Source: BD2-11 clade cluster bacterium bin43
Lineage (GTDB): Bacteria > Gemmatimonadota > Gemmatimonadetes > Longimicrobiales > Gaopeijiaceae
Assembly (NCBI GenBank): GCA_002238605.1
Contig: MPMR01000004.1
Span: 1 to 64,000, forward strand
DNA: 64,000 nucleotides
Reading direction: 5' to 3'
In this document: positions 7,238 to 17,042 of the stretch, piece by piece
How positions within the stretch are numbered: the first letter of the stretch is position 1
Layout: every line of letters starts with the position of its first letter
Made by a program: the position numbers and the translations under genes
Notes under the pieces: generated by a model
Database searches by the model: none
Seen by the model: the letters and a program-made list of their open reading frames with translations, nothing else
What the model was told of the DNA's origin: nothing

Positions 7238-8263
7238 TCACTCGCGGGAGAAAGGAGATGGCCGGGCGTCCCGGAGGGGTGACCGCGCCTCCCCGAGGGT
7301 CGGCCGGGCGTCGCCGAGGGTTGGCCGGGCGTCCCATAGGCGCATCGGATAGACCCCCGAGTCTACCAGCCCCCGCAGCGATCGGGCCACTCCCGCGTGA
7401 TCGCCGGGGAACGTGACGCCGAGCCACGGCTCCCGGGTGGGCAGGACGGTGCAGCGCGCGCGGTCCGCCGCGATGAGGTCGTTCACGGCCTCCGAGAGGT
7501 AGAACTCGCGGTCGAGCCCCGGTCCCGACGCGAGGAACGCGGCAAACAGTTCGCGCAGGGGCGCAAGGATGTCCGGCTGGAACCCCCAGAGGTTGGTGCA
7601 GACAGGGGCGTGCAGGGGCACCTCGAGCCGGCGGCCGGCCACGTCGCGGCCCACGGCGCGGTCGCCTTCGCGGCGGAGTTCCAGCCCCTCGGTCAGCCGC
7701 TGGAGCGCGCCCGATTCGTCGACCTCGCAGAGGCCGCGGGAGACGCCCCCGCTCTCCGACAGGGTGCCCCCGAGGGGGTATCCGATGGTGAAGGTCTGGA
7801 TCGGTTTGGGCCGCGCACCGCGCACCGCCCACCCATCCGCCTGCTGGTCCACGGCGATACCGAGCGTCGCGTACGCCCCCCGCCCATAGAAGTCGTCCGC
7901 GTTGCACACCGCGAAGGGGCCGTCGACCCGTTCGCCCGCGGTCAGGACCGCGAAGCCCGTGCCCCAGGGGCGGGTTCGTCCGGATGGGGGGTCATCCACC
8001 AGCCCCGGATGGGCCATCCGCTGGTACGCGTAGAGGATGTCGAGGTGGGCTGCCGCGTCGCGAAGATGCGCGTCGAAGTCGGGGCGAAGCGGCTCCTGGA
8101 TGACGAGCAGGAAGCGCTTGAACCCGGCGAGCGCGGCATCGTAAAGGGCGTAGTCGAGGAGGGCTTCCCCGCCCGGGCCGATGGGCGCGAGCTGCTTGAG
8201 GCGGCCGAACCGCGTGGAACGGCCGGCCGCGAGGATGACGAGGGTGAGGGCTGGGCGAGACAT
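7238..8263 (-). CDS. Sugar-phosphate nucleotidyltransferase family protein
   Basis: This protein of about 341 residues opens with the nucleotidyltransferase signature LVILAAGRSTRFGRLKQLAP (GT-A fold, nucleotide binding). The metal-site motif AVCNADDFYG follows. It probably moves an NMP onto a sugar-1-phosphate, such as the galactokinase product, but the exact sugar and nucleotide are not shown. The start chosen is the ATG at 8263, which places the signature at the N-terminus; longer in-frame starts would overlap the divergent epimerase promoter. The last 30 residues are four imperfect seven-residue repeats (DARPTLG, DARPTLG, EARSPLR, DARPSPF). It is first in the symporter-galK operon. Confidence 0.8.
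   Translation of the reverse strand: MSRPALTLVILAAGRSTRFGRLKQLAPIGPGGEALLDYALYDAALAGFKRFLLVIQEPLRPDFDAHLRDAAAHLDILYAYQRMAHPGLVDDPPSGRTRPWGTGFAVLTAGERVDGPFAVCNADDFYGRGAYATLGIAVDQQADGWAVRGARPKPIQTFTIGYPLGGTLSESGGVSRGLCEVDESGALQRLTEGLELRREGDRAVGRDVAGRRLEVPLHAPVCTNLWGFQPDILAPLRELFAAFLASGPGLDREFYLSEAVNDLIAADRARCTVLPTREPWLGVTFPGDHAGVARSLRGLVDSGVYPMRLWDARPTLGDARPTLGEARSPLRDARPSPFSRE
7258..7340. repeat. Four imperfect 21-bp tandem repeats at the 3' end of the nucleotidyltransferase gene
   Basis: Units built around GGCCGGGCGTC followed by CCGAGGG recur about every 21 bases and encode the seven-residue C-terminal repeat units. The period is a multiple of three, so repeat number can vary without breaking the frame. 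Confidence 0.7.
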
Positions 8264-8362
8264 GTTACCGTATACGACACCGAAGTCGACCACCGCGACA
8301 GGGGGAGTTCCGGACACGATGACCGTCCGGGAGCACGCCAGCCAACACCGGAGTTTCCCGCA

Positions 8363-9325
8363 GTGAGCAAGAAGGTCCTGATCACCGGCGGCGCCGGCTT
8401 CGTCGGCAGCCACGTAGCCGACGCCCACATCGCGCGGGGCGATCGGGTGTGGGTCATGGACGACCTCTCATCGGGACGGCTCGCAAACGTTCCCTCCGGC
8501 GCCGAACTCGTCGAGATGGACATCGCCGATCCGCGCGCCAGGGAACTGATCCTCGACGTCGATTTCGATCTGATCAACCACCACGCGGCGCAGATCGACG
8601 TGCGCGCTTCGGTGGCCGACCCGGTTGCGGACGCCCGGGTGAACATCGCAGGCCTCCTCAACATCCTCGAAGCGGCGCGCGACGCCGGGACCGGGCGGGT
8701 GGTGTTCGTGTCCAGCGGAGGCGTGGTCTACGGAGAGCCCGAGGTATATCCCACGCCCGAGGATGCCCCCAAGCGCCCGGTCTCCCCTTACGGGGTGTCG
8801 AAGCTCGCGGGCGAGTACTACCTCGACTACTACCGCGCGGTGCACGACCTCGACTACGTGACGCTCAGGTACAGCAACGTCTACGGCCCCGGGCAGGATC
8901 CCCATGGAGAGGCGGGCGTCGTGGCCATCTTCTGCAATCGCCTGATGGACGGCCAACCCTTGGACATCTATGGCGACGGTGAGCAGACGAGAGACTACGT
9001 CTACGCGGAGGACGTGGCCGCGGCCAACCTGCTCGCCTCCGAGATGCCGCTTCCGGATGGCACCGGCATCGACGCCAGAGCCTACAACGTGGGCACCGGG
9101 GAGGCGACGAGCGTCAACACGCTGGCGACCCTCCTGGAAGAGGTCGCGGGGGTGCGGCCGGGCCGCGTCCACAGGGAGGCCCGTCCCGGCGAGGTTCGGC
9201 GAAGCGTGCTCTCGACGGCGCGGATCCGCGCGAAGGGCTGGGCGCCGGCGCGTACCCTGCGCGAGGGGCTGGCGCGCACGTTCAGGCACATCGCTTCCGA
9301 GAGGGCGGCGGGTCGTTCCGCGTGA
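8363..9325 (+). CDS. NAD-dependent epimerase/dehydratase (UDP-glucose 4-epimerase-like)
   Basis: This 320-residue extended short-chain dehydrogenase has the Rossmann motif TGGAGFVG (residues 8-15). The catalytic set is SSGG near 117-120 and YGVSK (Y143, K147). The sugar-nucleotide region includes LRYSNVYGPGQDP and the conserved GDGEQTRDYVYAEDVA. It begins at a GTG at 8363 and is divergent from the nucleotidyltransferase-symporter-galK operon across a 99-bp intergenic region. Next to galactokinase, a UDP-galactose/UDP-glucose 4-epimerase role completing a Leloir-type route is likely, but other sugar-nucleotide specificities are possible. Confidence 0.85.
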   Translation: MSKKVLITGGAGFVGSHVADAHIARGDRVWVMDDLSSGRLANVPSGAELVEMDIADPRARELILDVDFDLINHHAAQIDVRASVADPVADARVNIAGLLNILEAARDAGTGRVVFVSSGGVVYGEPEVYPTPEDAPKRPVSPYGVSKLAGEYYLDYYRAVHDLDYVTLRYSNVYGPGQDPHGEAGVVAIFCNRLMDGQPLDIYGDGEQTRDYVYAEDVAAANLLASEMPLPDGTGIDARAYNVGTGEATSVNTLATLLEEVAGVRPGRVHREARPGEVRRSVLSTARIRAKGWAPARTLREGLARTFRHIASERAAGRSA

Positions 9326-9461
9326 TCATCGCGGGGTTCCGCCGCTACTCACAGCGTGCCGTCTGATCTCCCGAGGGTGCAAATGACCCACGAGGTGGGT
9401 GATTATCACCCATCAGGTGGTTGGCTCCGGTCCAGCGCGCGAAGCCGTCTCGTCTGCTCGA

Positions 9462-9491
9462 AACCCGAGCCTCCAGACCACCATCTGCGGG
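9462..9491. repeat. 30-bp direct repeat, left copy, flanking hicAB
   Basis: This is identical at all 30 bases to 10159-10188. The right copy encodes the PQMVVWRLGF end of the propeller lipoprotein gene. The left copy lies 697 bp away, on the other side of the hicA-hicB module, just before the hicA promoter. The arrangement resembles insertion of the module at the 3' end of a gene with duplication of the gene tail. Confidence 0.85.
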
Positions 9492-9514
9492 CCAGTTCGG
9501 GTCGGTCTCTCCTC

Positions 9515-9549
9515 TTGACCTCGCTGCGGCGTGTGCATATATGTGCACC
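9515..9549 (+). promoter_or_regulatory. hicAB promoter and overlapping palindromic operator
   Basis: TTGACC (9515-9520) and TATATG (9538-9543) are separated by exactly 17 bases, a near-consensus sigma-70 promoter. The -10 box lies within the imperfect palindrome GTGTGCATATATGTGCAC (9531-9548), a likely operator for autorepression by HicB. The first in-frame GTG of hicA (9550) lies where transcription should begin, suggesting a leaderless transcript. Confidence 0.7.
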
Positions 9550-9744
9550 GTGGAGACACAAACCGGCAAGATCAAGCGGCGGCTGGAAAAGGGACGGGTG
9601 GTACCTCGTCCAGCATGGTTCCAGCCACGACATTACCGGCACCAGGATATCCGGGAGATCATTACGCTGCCCCGGCACAGGACTCTATCCCCCGGCGTGG
9701 CCCGGTCCATCGCCAGGAAAGCGCAGTGGCCAGATGACGAATAG
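9550..9744 (+). pseudogene. hicA: HicA toxin gene inactivated by two compensating frameshifts
   Basis: The first part reads TGKIKRRLEK, and the last part IREIITLPRHRTLSPGVARSIARKAQW, both typical of HicA mRNA interferases. The central segment is out of frame. Removing one G from the GGG at 9591-9593 and adding one T near 9632-9634 restores DGWYLVQHGSSHDIYRH, the HicA core with its catalytic GSSH histidine. As written, about 41 bases are read in the wrong frame and the active site is lost, although the frame stays open. This is either a real inactivation or two sequencing errors. It overlaps the start region of the following hicB gene. Confidence 0.8.
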
Positions 9745-9754
9745 GGAGAAGATC

Positions 9755-10141
9755 ATGCTTCGGTATCCAGCCCTGATCGATGGAGAAAACGGCGCTTACG
9801 GCGTCAGCTTCCCGGATCTTCCCGGTGTCGTGGCGATGGGAGAGACTGTGGATCAGGCTCTGGTCAACGCCGAGGACGCGCTGCGCGACTACGCCATCGA
9901 GACGGAGAAGGATGGTCAGGCCCGAATCGCCCCCAGCGCCCTCGAGGACGTGACGCCCCCGAGGGGGAGCACGCTCGTGTCCGTTCCGCTGATCCATCTC
10001 TCCGGTCGCAGCATCCGCGCCAACATGATGCTTGACGAGGGCGTCATTGCCTTCATCGACAGCGAGGCGAGGCGGCAGGGGATGACGCGTACGGCCTACG
10101 TGGAGTGGATGACGCGCCGCATCGCCCAGGCGGGAGGGTGA
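9755..10141 (+). CDS. hicB: HicB family antitoxin
   Basis: This 128-residue antitoxin begins MLRYPALIDGENGAYGVSF and continues with PDLPGVVAMGETVDQALVNA, the RNase-H-like HicB domain that covers HicA. The C-terminal part (SIRANMMLDEGVIAFIDSEA) is a ribbon-helix-helix DNA-binding domain, probably acting on the palindrome before hicA. I preferred the ATG at 9755, preceded by AGGGAGAAG, over an upstream ATG at 9734 within hicA. The antitoxin is intact while its toxin gene is frameshifted. Its stop lies one base from the tail of the convergent lipoprotein gene. Confidence 0.88.
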   Translation: MLRYPALIDGENGAYGVSFPDLPGVVAMGETVDQALVNAEDALRDYAIETEKDGQARIAPSALEDVTPPRGSTLVSVPLIHLSGRSIRANMMLDEGVIAFIDSEARRQGMTRTAYVEWMTRRIAQAGG

Positions 10142-10142
10142 C

Positions 10143-11315
10143 CTACCTCATCGCGTCGAACCCGAGCCTCCAGACCACCATCTGCGGGTAGTACTGCTCG
10201 TTCTCCACGGTCTCGATGACCAGCCCGTCACCGATGAAGGCCTCAAGCAGCGAATCGTGACGGCGGGTTGCGATGAACGAGCCGCTGGCGAGATCGATCA
10301 GGTCGATGCGCATCTGGAAGATCTCACGGAAGTCATCGTCGATTGGGGCATAAGCTACCCGGCCATTGGGCATGCGCCGTAGCTCCATGTGATCCTGCCA
10401 GTCGTCCTTGCGAGCAGAACTGATCACCCAGAGTCGCTGTTCGTCGACCTGCATCGCGTACATCCGGTTCCGCGGAGGGTTGTCGGGAGACCAGGGTTCG
10501 CGTGACGCTTCCCTCTCGTTCAACCTCGGTCCGCTGAGCCCGAGGATCCTGCGGCCGCTCTCGCTCCATACCTGAATGAGATAGTCGTCGGAGCGAGCGC
10601 TGTAGATCCGCCTCCGCCGGTCGACCGCCAATACCCGAGGTGCGAAGCCCGGTGCGTCAAGGCCCTCCATCCGGTCGAAGGAATGGAGCATGTCAGGTGC
10701 ATCGACGATGTGGAGAGGCATGCCCACCAACCCGGCTCTCGTCGTGCCCATGTTCAGCAGGTACCTCCCATCCTCCCCGAGCGGGACTGCGAGATGGCTG
10801 TACCCCGGGTAGATGGACCTGTCCGAGTGGAATGAGAAGTCGGGATTCACAACGGTCTCTCGTCCGATAGCGAGGTCGACGATGTGTACCCGCCCCTCGC
10901 TGTCGGTGCGGACCGGAGCCGGCCGCTGGAACTCCATGGGTCCGTCCCCCCTTCGGCCGACCTGCCTCAGGAAACTCCCCTCAGCGTCCCAGACCTTCAC
11001 CACGCTCTCCTGCTGCTGGCCGACCCAGTAGTTGCCAGCACCATCGAGCGTCGCGTACCTCGACCAGCTGATGTACCCCGGGCCTGCGGTGTCGCCCAGA
11101 GCTACGACGCGCTCTACGGTGATGCAGCTTGAGCACGTGGCCGAGTTCTCGAGGATGTCGACGGTGGCGGTGCTGTCTTGCAGCGTGTTGAGATCCCGCG
11201 GGGCGTCGGGCGCGCCGCAGGCGGATAGCCAACCGGTTAGAGCAGCAGCGATTGGCAGTGGAGCAACAGCGAAGGGCAACGATGCCCTGGTGGACGTTCC
11301 GAACACTCGATCCAC
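10143..11315 (-). CDS. Beta-propeller lipoprotein
   Basis: This 390-residue secreted protein has a hydrophobic N-terminus ending in a lipobox cysteine (ALTGWLSAC). The body shows propeller blades with patterns like SVVKVWDAEGSFLRQVGRRGDGP, TDSEGRVHIVDLA and AVDRRRRIYSARSDDYLIQVW. It belongs to the same broad six-bladed group as the lipoprotein at 2.8 kb. The substrate is unknown. Its final ten or so residues are encoded within the 30-bp repeat that also occurs beyond the neighbouring hicAB module. Confidence 0.78.
   Translation of the reverse strand: MDRVFGTSTRASLPFAVAPLPIAAALTGWLSACGAPDAPRDLNTLQDSTATVDILENSATCSSCITVERVVALGDTAGPGYISWSRYATLDGAGNYWVGQQQESVVKVWDAEGSFLRQVGRRGDGPMEFQRPAPVRTDSEGRVHIVDLAIGRETVVNPDFSFHSDRSIYPGYSHLAVPLGEDGRYLLNMGTTRAGLVGMPLHIVDAPDMLHSFDRMEGLDAPGFAPRVLAVDRRRRIYSARSDDYLIQVWSESGRRILGLSGPRLNEREASREPWSPDNPPRNRMYAMQVDEQRLWVISSARKDDWQDHMELRRMPNGRVAYAPIDDDFREIFQMRIDLIDLASGSFIATRRHDSLLEAFIGDGLVIETVENEQYYPQMVVWRLGFDAMR
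10159..10188. repeat. 30-bp direct repeat, right copy, in the lipoprotein 3' end
   Basis: This is the exact copy of 9462-9491. On the minus strand it encodes the lipoprotein segment PQMVVWRLGF shortly before its stop codon. Together the two copies bracket the hicA promoter, hicA and hicB. Confidence 0.85.
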
Positions 11316-11412
11316 CCCCTGCGGCGGGCCGCCCGACCGAACGGGCAGCGAGACTCCTCCCTCTCAGCTACCGGTCTTACCCTGTTTGGCGCAAAATGCT
11401 CTCTGCCGCGTC

Positions 11413-11994
11413 TCAGCCAGTCCCGTCCCGAGCATCGCCACTCGCCTTCTCCACGTTCTCCGCGTACGTCAAGGACTTTTCCAGCGCGGGATTCCTGTTG
11501 TAGGCCTCGGACTGGCCCGGCGGAATGCTCAGATACTCCCACTCCTCTCCGCGGAATGACTTGGCCAGGTACACGATCTGCCCGACGTGGGAGGCGGCGT
11601 GGGCGAGGGAGCGGAGCAGCGCTTCGTCTACACGATGAGGTACGCGGCGGATGGTCACTTCGGAGGTCAGATCGTCGTCGGTGAGTTCCCGGAGGGTGTC
11701 GAAGAGGATGCCCCAGCCACGATCCCACTTCGCTGTGACTTCCGAAGGCGACACGTCGCGGGCCTCGAACTCCGACTCCCGGTCGCGCCACGGCTTCTCT
11801 CCGTCCGTGGTCAGGAAGTCGGTGAAGCGCGACTCCAAGTTTCCGGCGACGTGCCAGACGATGGTCGCGATCGAGCTGGCGTGCTCGGAACCGGCGGTGA
11901 GTTGTTCGCCATCCAGCTGGCCGAACGCGCGTTCCCCGAGGATCTTGTAGCGCTGGTATTCGGCTTCGATCAGGGCGACGACTGTGCGGCTCAT
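11413..11994 (-). CDS. DinB-like (DUF1572) four-helix protein
   Basis: This 193-residue protein matches the DinB/YfiT-like metal-binding helical bundle. Helix 1 carries MSRTVVALIEAEYQRYKI. A histidine-bearing segment reads IVWHVAGNLESRF, and a second reads LAHAASHVGQIVYLAKSF, which fits the DUF1572 subgroup. Such proteins are putative thiol-dependent transferases or hydrolases with a divalent metal, with uncertain substrates. It starts at an ATG at 11994. It lies apart from its neighbours and gives no operon clue. Confidence 0.8.
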   Translation of the reverse strand: MSRTVVALIEAEYQRYKILGERAFGQLDGEQLTAGSEHASSIATIVWHVAGNLESRFTDFLTTDGEKPWRDRESEFEARDVSPSEVTAKWDRGWGILFDTLRELTDDDLTSEVTIRRVPHRVDEALLRSLAHAASHVGQIVYLAKSFRGEEWEYLSIPPGQSEAYNRNPALEKSLTYAENVEKASGDARDGTG

Positions 11995-12060
11995 GTTGTC
12001 ATTCCGTGTGTTAATGTTGCGATAATGCGATCAGCCCGAGCCGTCTGCGGATGATGCCCT

Positions 12061-13449
12061 TCAGCGCGCCTCCGGTGGCCTCCTCAACACCCCCGCAAAC
12101 AGGATCGCGCCCGACTCTCGCGCGCGGATCACGTAGGCGAACGGCCGGTTCGCGATCACTGATGGAGGAAGGCTCGTGACCCCGATCCCCACGGACGTTG
12201 TGGCAGCTCCCTCCGCCCCTTCTTCGGCCACCTCGATAAACGTCTTCTGCTTGACTTCGGAAATGTAGAGCGGAGGAGAAGACCCGGAGATGCCTGTGAA
12301 GTCGGCGATGTTCGGGGTGAAGGCGTCCGTCATGCCGAGCGACTGCAGGTCCTCCTTGAGGTTCCTCTCATACTCCACCCGGAACCGGGGAAGCACGACC
12401 CTCACCTTTCTCTCGTTCAGCGTGTCGAGCAGGCCCTGCCAGCGCTTCGCATCCATCGACGCGATCTCCGCATCGATGCTGGTGTTCGTGCCGGGAACCA
12501 GCACCATCATCGAGAAGGCTCCTTCCCCGAACGGCAGCTCGACGATCTGAAGGCCCTCGTCCCCGCCATGGGGGAACTCGGCGGTCTGGTCCATCATGGG
12601 CATCGACTGCGACTCGCCCTCGGCGATGTGGAAAGGAGCAACCTGGGTCTTTTCCGGATCGAATGCGTACGTCCAGGGGCCCTTGAAGTAGATGGCGTTG
12701 ATGAGAAAGAGCATCGTCAGAGCGTCGATGGGGGATTCGATGATCTCTTCGATGCGTCCGTTGGTCCTGTCAGATACCCATTGATTGATGATATCGGCGG
12801 CGGCGGGACTCGAGAAGTCGAGCCCTGCGAACTCCGCGTCGAAGAAGGCCCGGAGCGTGTTCAGGAAGCCCTGGTCGACGGGGAATCCGTCGCGACGCCA
12901 GGCCGAGTTGGCGATCTGCATGCTCACGGAGGAATCCGCTGCCGGCAGCTGGGTCATCAGGCCGTGATAGCCCAGGTTGATCGTGTCCAGCGGGGCATCC
13001 TCGAATCCGAGAGTGGCCTGGATCTGACTGTACGTCGCGCCCCGGGCTCCGTTGAGCGCCATTCCAAGCGCCATCGAGGCGCTGAGCGGCGAGACGAGGA
13101 CATTCTCTTCCGGATCGGCCGCCATCATGGCGGGAAGCAGACTCCAGGCGAAGGCGTTGCTCTTCTCGAGGACTGCCGCCTCGGCGGAGGCCGAGCGCGG
13201 GGGGACGGCGATCGAATCGGCCGGTGGCGGGTCCGGGCGTTCGGCAGGTTCCGGCACGATCGGCTCGGCGGGATCGCCCGAGCAGGCCAGCGCGGCAAGT
13301 ACCGCCGGCATCCACAGAGCAGCAAGGACGCGGAGAGCCGGCGCGATCCGGACCGTCACGATCCGCAGAACGCGCGGGCTGTGTCCGGCGTTGCCAGCTC
13401 TCATCAGCCGACCCGAAGGGGAGGGACGCTTCAACATCAACTCGCTCAT
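12061..13449 (-). CDS. Serpin-family protease inhibitor, lipoprotein-type
   Basis: This 462-residue protein shows the serpin fold throughout: VSPLSASMALGMALNGARG, TMLFLINAIYFKGPW, RVVLPRFRVEYERNLKEDL, and the C-terminal NRPFAYVIRARESGAILFAG. The reactive-centre hinge begins EEGAEGAATTS near residue 409; its small residues fit an inhibitory serpin that can insert its loop, though the P14 position is Ala rather than Thr/Ser. The scissile bond should lie around GVTSLPP. A lipobox-like LAALAC precedes the domain, so it is probably anchored outside the cytoplasm. The exact start is uncertain, since no clear ribosome site precedes 13449. Confidence 0.88.
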   Translation of the reverse strand: MSELMLKRPSPSGRLMRAGNAGHSPRVLRIVTVRIAPALRVLAALWMPAVLAALACSGDPAEPIVPEPAERPDPPPADSIAVPPRSASAEAAVLEKSNAFAWSLLPAMMAADPEENVLVSPLSASMALGMALNGARGATYSQIQATLGFEDAPLDTINLGYHGLMTQLPAADSSVSMQIANSAWRRDGFPVDQGFLNTLRAFFDAEFAGLDFSSPAAADIINQWVSDRTNGRIEEIIESPIDALTMLFLINAIYFKGPWTYAFDPEKTQVAPFHIAEGESQSMPMMDQTAEFPHGGDEGLQIVELPFGEGAFSMMVLVPGTNTSIDAEIASMDAKRWQGLLDTLNERKVRVVLPRFRVEYERNLKEDLQSLGMTDAFTPNIADFTGISGSSPPLYISEVKQKTFIEVAEEGAEGAATTSVGIGVTSLPPSVIANRPFAYVIRARESGAILFAGVLRRPPEAR

Positions 13450-13604
13450 GGTGAAGGTAGCACTGTCCTCGGGGAACCGGCGGCATCTCGGGGATCCGGG
13501 GAAGGCCCCGCAGCACTAGGCAGAGCACCGACCGAACCCCAATATCTTTCCTGTCATCCTGCCTCCAGGCCTCAACAGCCTGACCCAACCCCTGCGGACT
13601 CCTC

Positions 13605-13997
13605 ATGCAACTCGGCGCATTCTCCATCAGCCTTTCCGTCCAGGACCTCGAAGCCTCGAAATCCTTCTACGAAAAGCTTGGCTTCAAGCAGACCGGCGGG
13701 GACGGCACGGGATACCTGATCATGGTCAACGACACCACGATCATCGGCCTCTTCCACGGGATGTTCGAGGGCAACATCCTCACCTTCAATCCCGGGCTCG
13801 CCCAGGACATGTCGCGGCCGGAGATCTTCACGGACGTGAGGGAAATCCGCGCGTCGCTGTTGGCGGACGGCGTGGAGATGTCGACGGATACGGACCCGGA
13901 CGGCAACGGCCCCGCGCACATCGTGGTGGTGGATCCGGACGGGAACCCGGTGCTGATCGATCAGTTCTTCCCGAGACCGGGGAGCGAGGGCACCTAG
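13605..13997 (+). CDS. VOC family (glyoxalase-like) protein
   Basis: This 130-residue protein begins with the beta-alpha-beta pattern of the vicinal oxygen chelate fold, [21 protein letters not shown]. It ends with the matching second module, [17 protein letters not shown]. Members bind a metal and catalyse lyase, dioxygenase or resistance reactions, or simply bind small molecules; this one cannot be assigned. It is followed by an SRPBCC gene on the same strand. Confidence 0.8.
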   Translation: MQLGAFSISLSVQDLEASKSFYEKLGFKQTGGDGTGYLIMVNDTTIIGLFHGMFEGNILTFNPGLAQDMSRPEIFTDVREIRASLLADGVEMSTDTDPDGNGPAHIVVVDPDGNPVLIDQFFPRPGSEGT

Positions 13998-14093
13998 GCG
14001 ACGCCTCCGTTGCCTCCCCGCCGGGGCGCCGTCTATCCTTCGGCCGCCGGAGTCCAGGCCCGGCCGCCCATTCCAACGCCCCGGAGCAGCACC

Positions 14094-14546
14094 TTGAGCC
14101 GAACCGAAGTGCAACGCACGATCGCCGCGCCCGCCGACAAGGTCTTCGCAGCGGTCGCAGACGTGAGACAGTTCTCGCGCGCCGTAGAGAACATCGAGCG
14201 CGTCGAGTTCGTGTCCGACACCCGCACCGGCCTGGGCACCCGCTTCCGCGAAACCCGCCTCATGCGTGGGCGCGAGGCCACGGTCGAACTCGAGATCACG
14301 GAGTTCGCACCGCCCGAGCGAGTCCGGTTTCTGTCGGAGGCGGGTGGTGTCCGGTGGGACACGGTCTTCACGGTCGCGGCAGCCCGGGGCGGGAACACGC
14401 GCCTCGCGATGGTCATGGAGGCGACGCCTCTCACCCTCCCCGCCCGACTCATGGTGCCGCTGATGAAGGGCATGGTCCGCAAGGCGATTGCCGCGGACAT
14501 GGACGCGGTCAAGGCGTACTGCGAGAAGGCGGCTGGCGACGCCTAG
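14094..14546 (+). CDS. SRPBCC (START-like) ligand-binding protein
   Basis: A product of about 150 residues starts at a TTG at 14094, preceded by GGAGCAGC. It opens VQRTIAAPADKVFAAVADVRQF, the typical first strand and helices of polyketide-cyclase/Bet v 1-like folds. It ends with a long C-terminal helix (MKGMVRKAIAADMDAVKAY). Such proteins hold a hydrophobic ligand in an internal cavity. A longer version from an ATG at 14010 would add a proline- and arginine-rich stretch that does not fit the fold. The role is unknown. Confidence 0.75.
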   Translation: MSRTEVQRTIAAPADKVFAAVADVRQFSRAVENIERVEFVSDTRTGLGTRFRETRLMRGREATVELEITEFAPPERVRFLSEAGGVRWDTVFTVAAARGGNTRLAMVMEATPLTLPARLMVPLMKGMVRKAIAADMDAVKAYCEKAAGDA

Positions 14547-14741
14547 CGCGCCGGGTTGGGCCAGGCATGGCTTGGGAGTCGCGACTCGCGGTAACGATCC
14601 CGTCGCAAATCGTCCTGCGTGGCATGCGGCCCCTCGACGCGCGGGCGCCAGGGTTTGCATCGTTGTTCGAGCGCATCCAGCTTTGGGCGCTTAAAGTTCC
14701 GTAGCTGCATCCACCACGACACCCCCCAGAGACGCACAAAC

Positions 14742-17012
<2,271 letters not shown>

Positions 17013-17042
17013 CAGCCCGAACCTCTTCCGAAGGAGCAAGAC

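Noticed and set aside
5393-7282. 629-codon plus-strand open frame opposite the symporter gene
   Set aside because: It is antisense to a clear membrane transporter and very rich in Arg, His and Pro, as expected for a shadow of GC-rich coding DNA.
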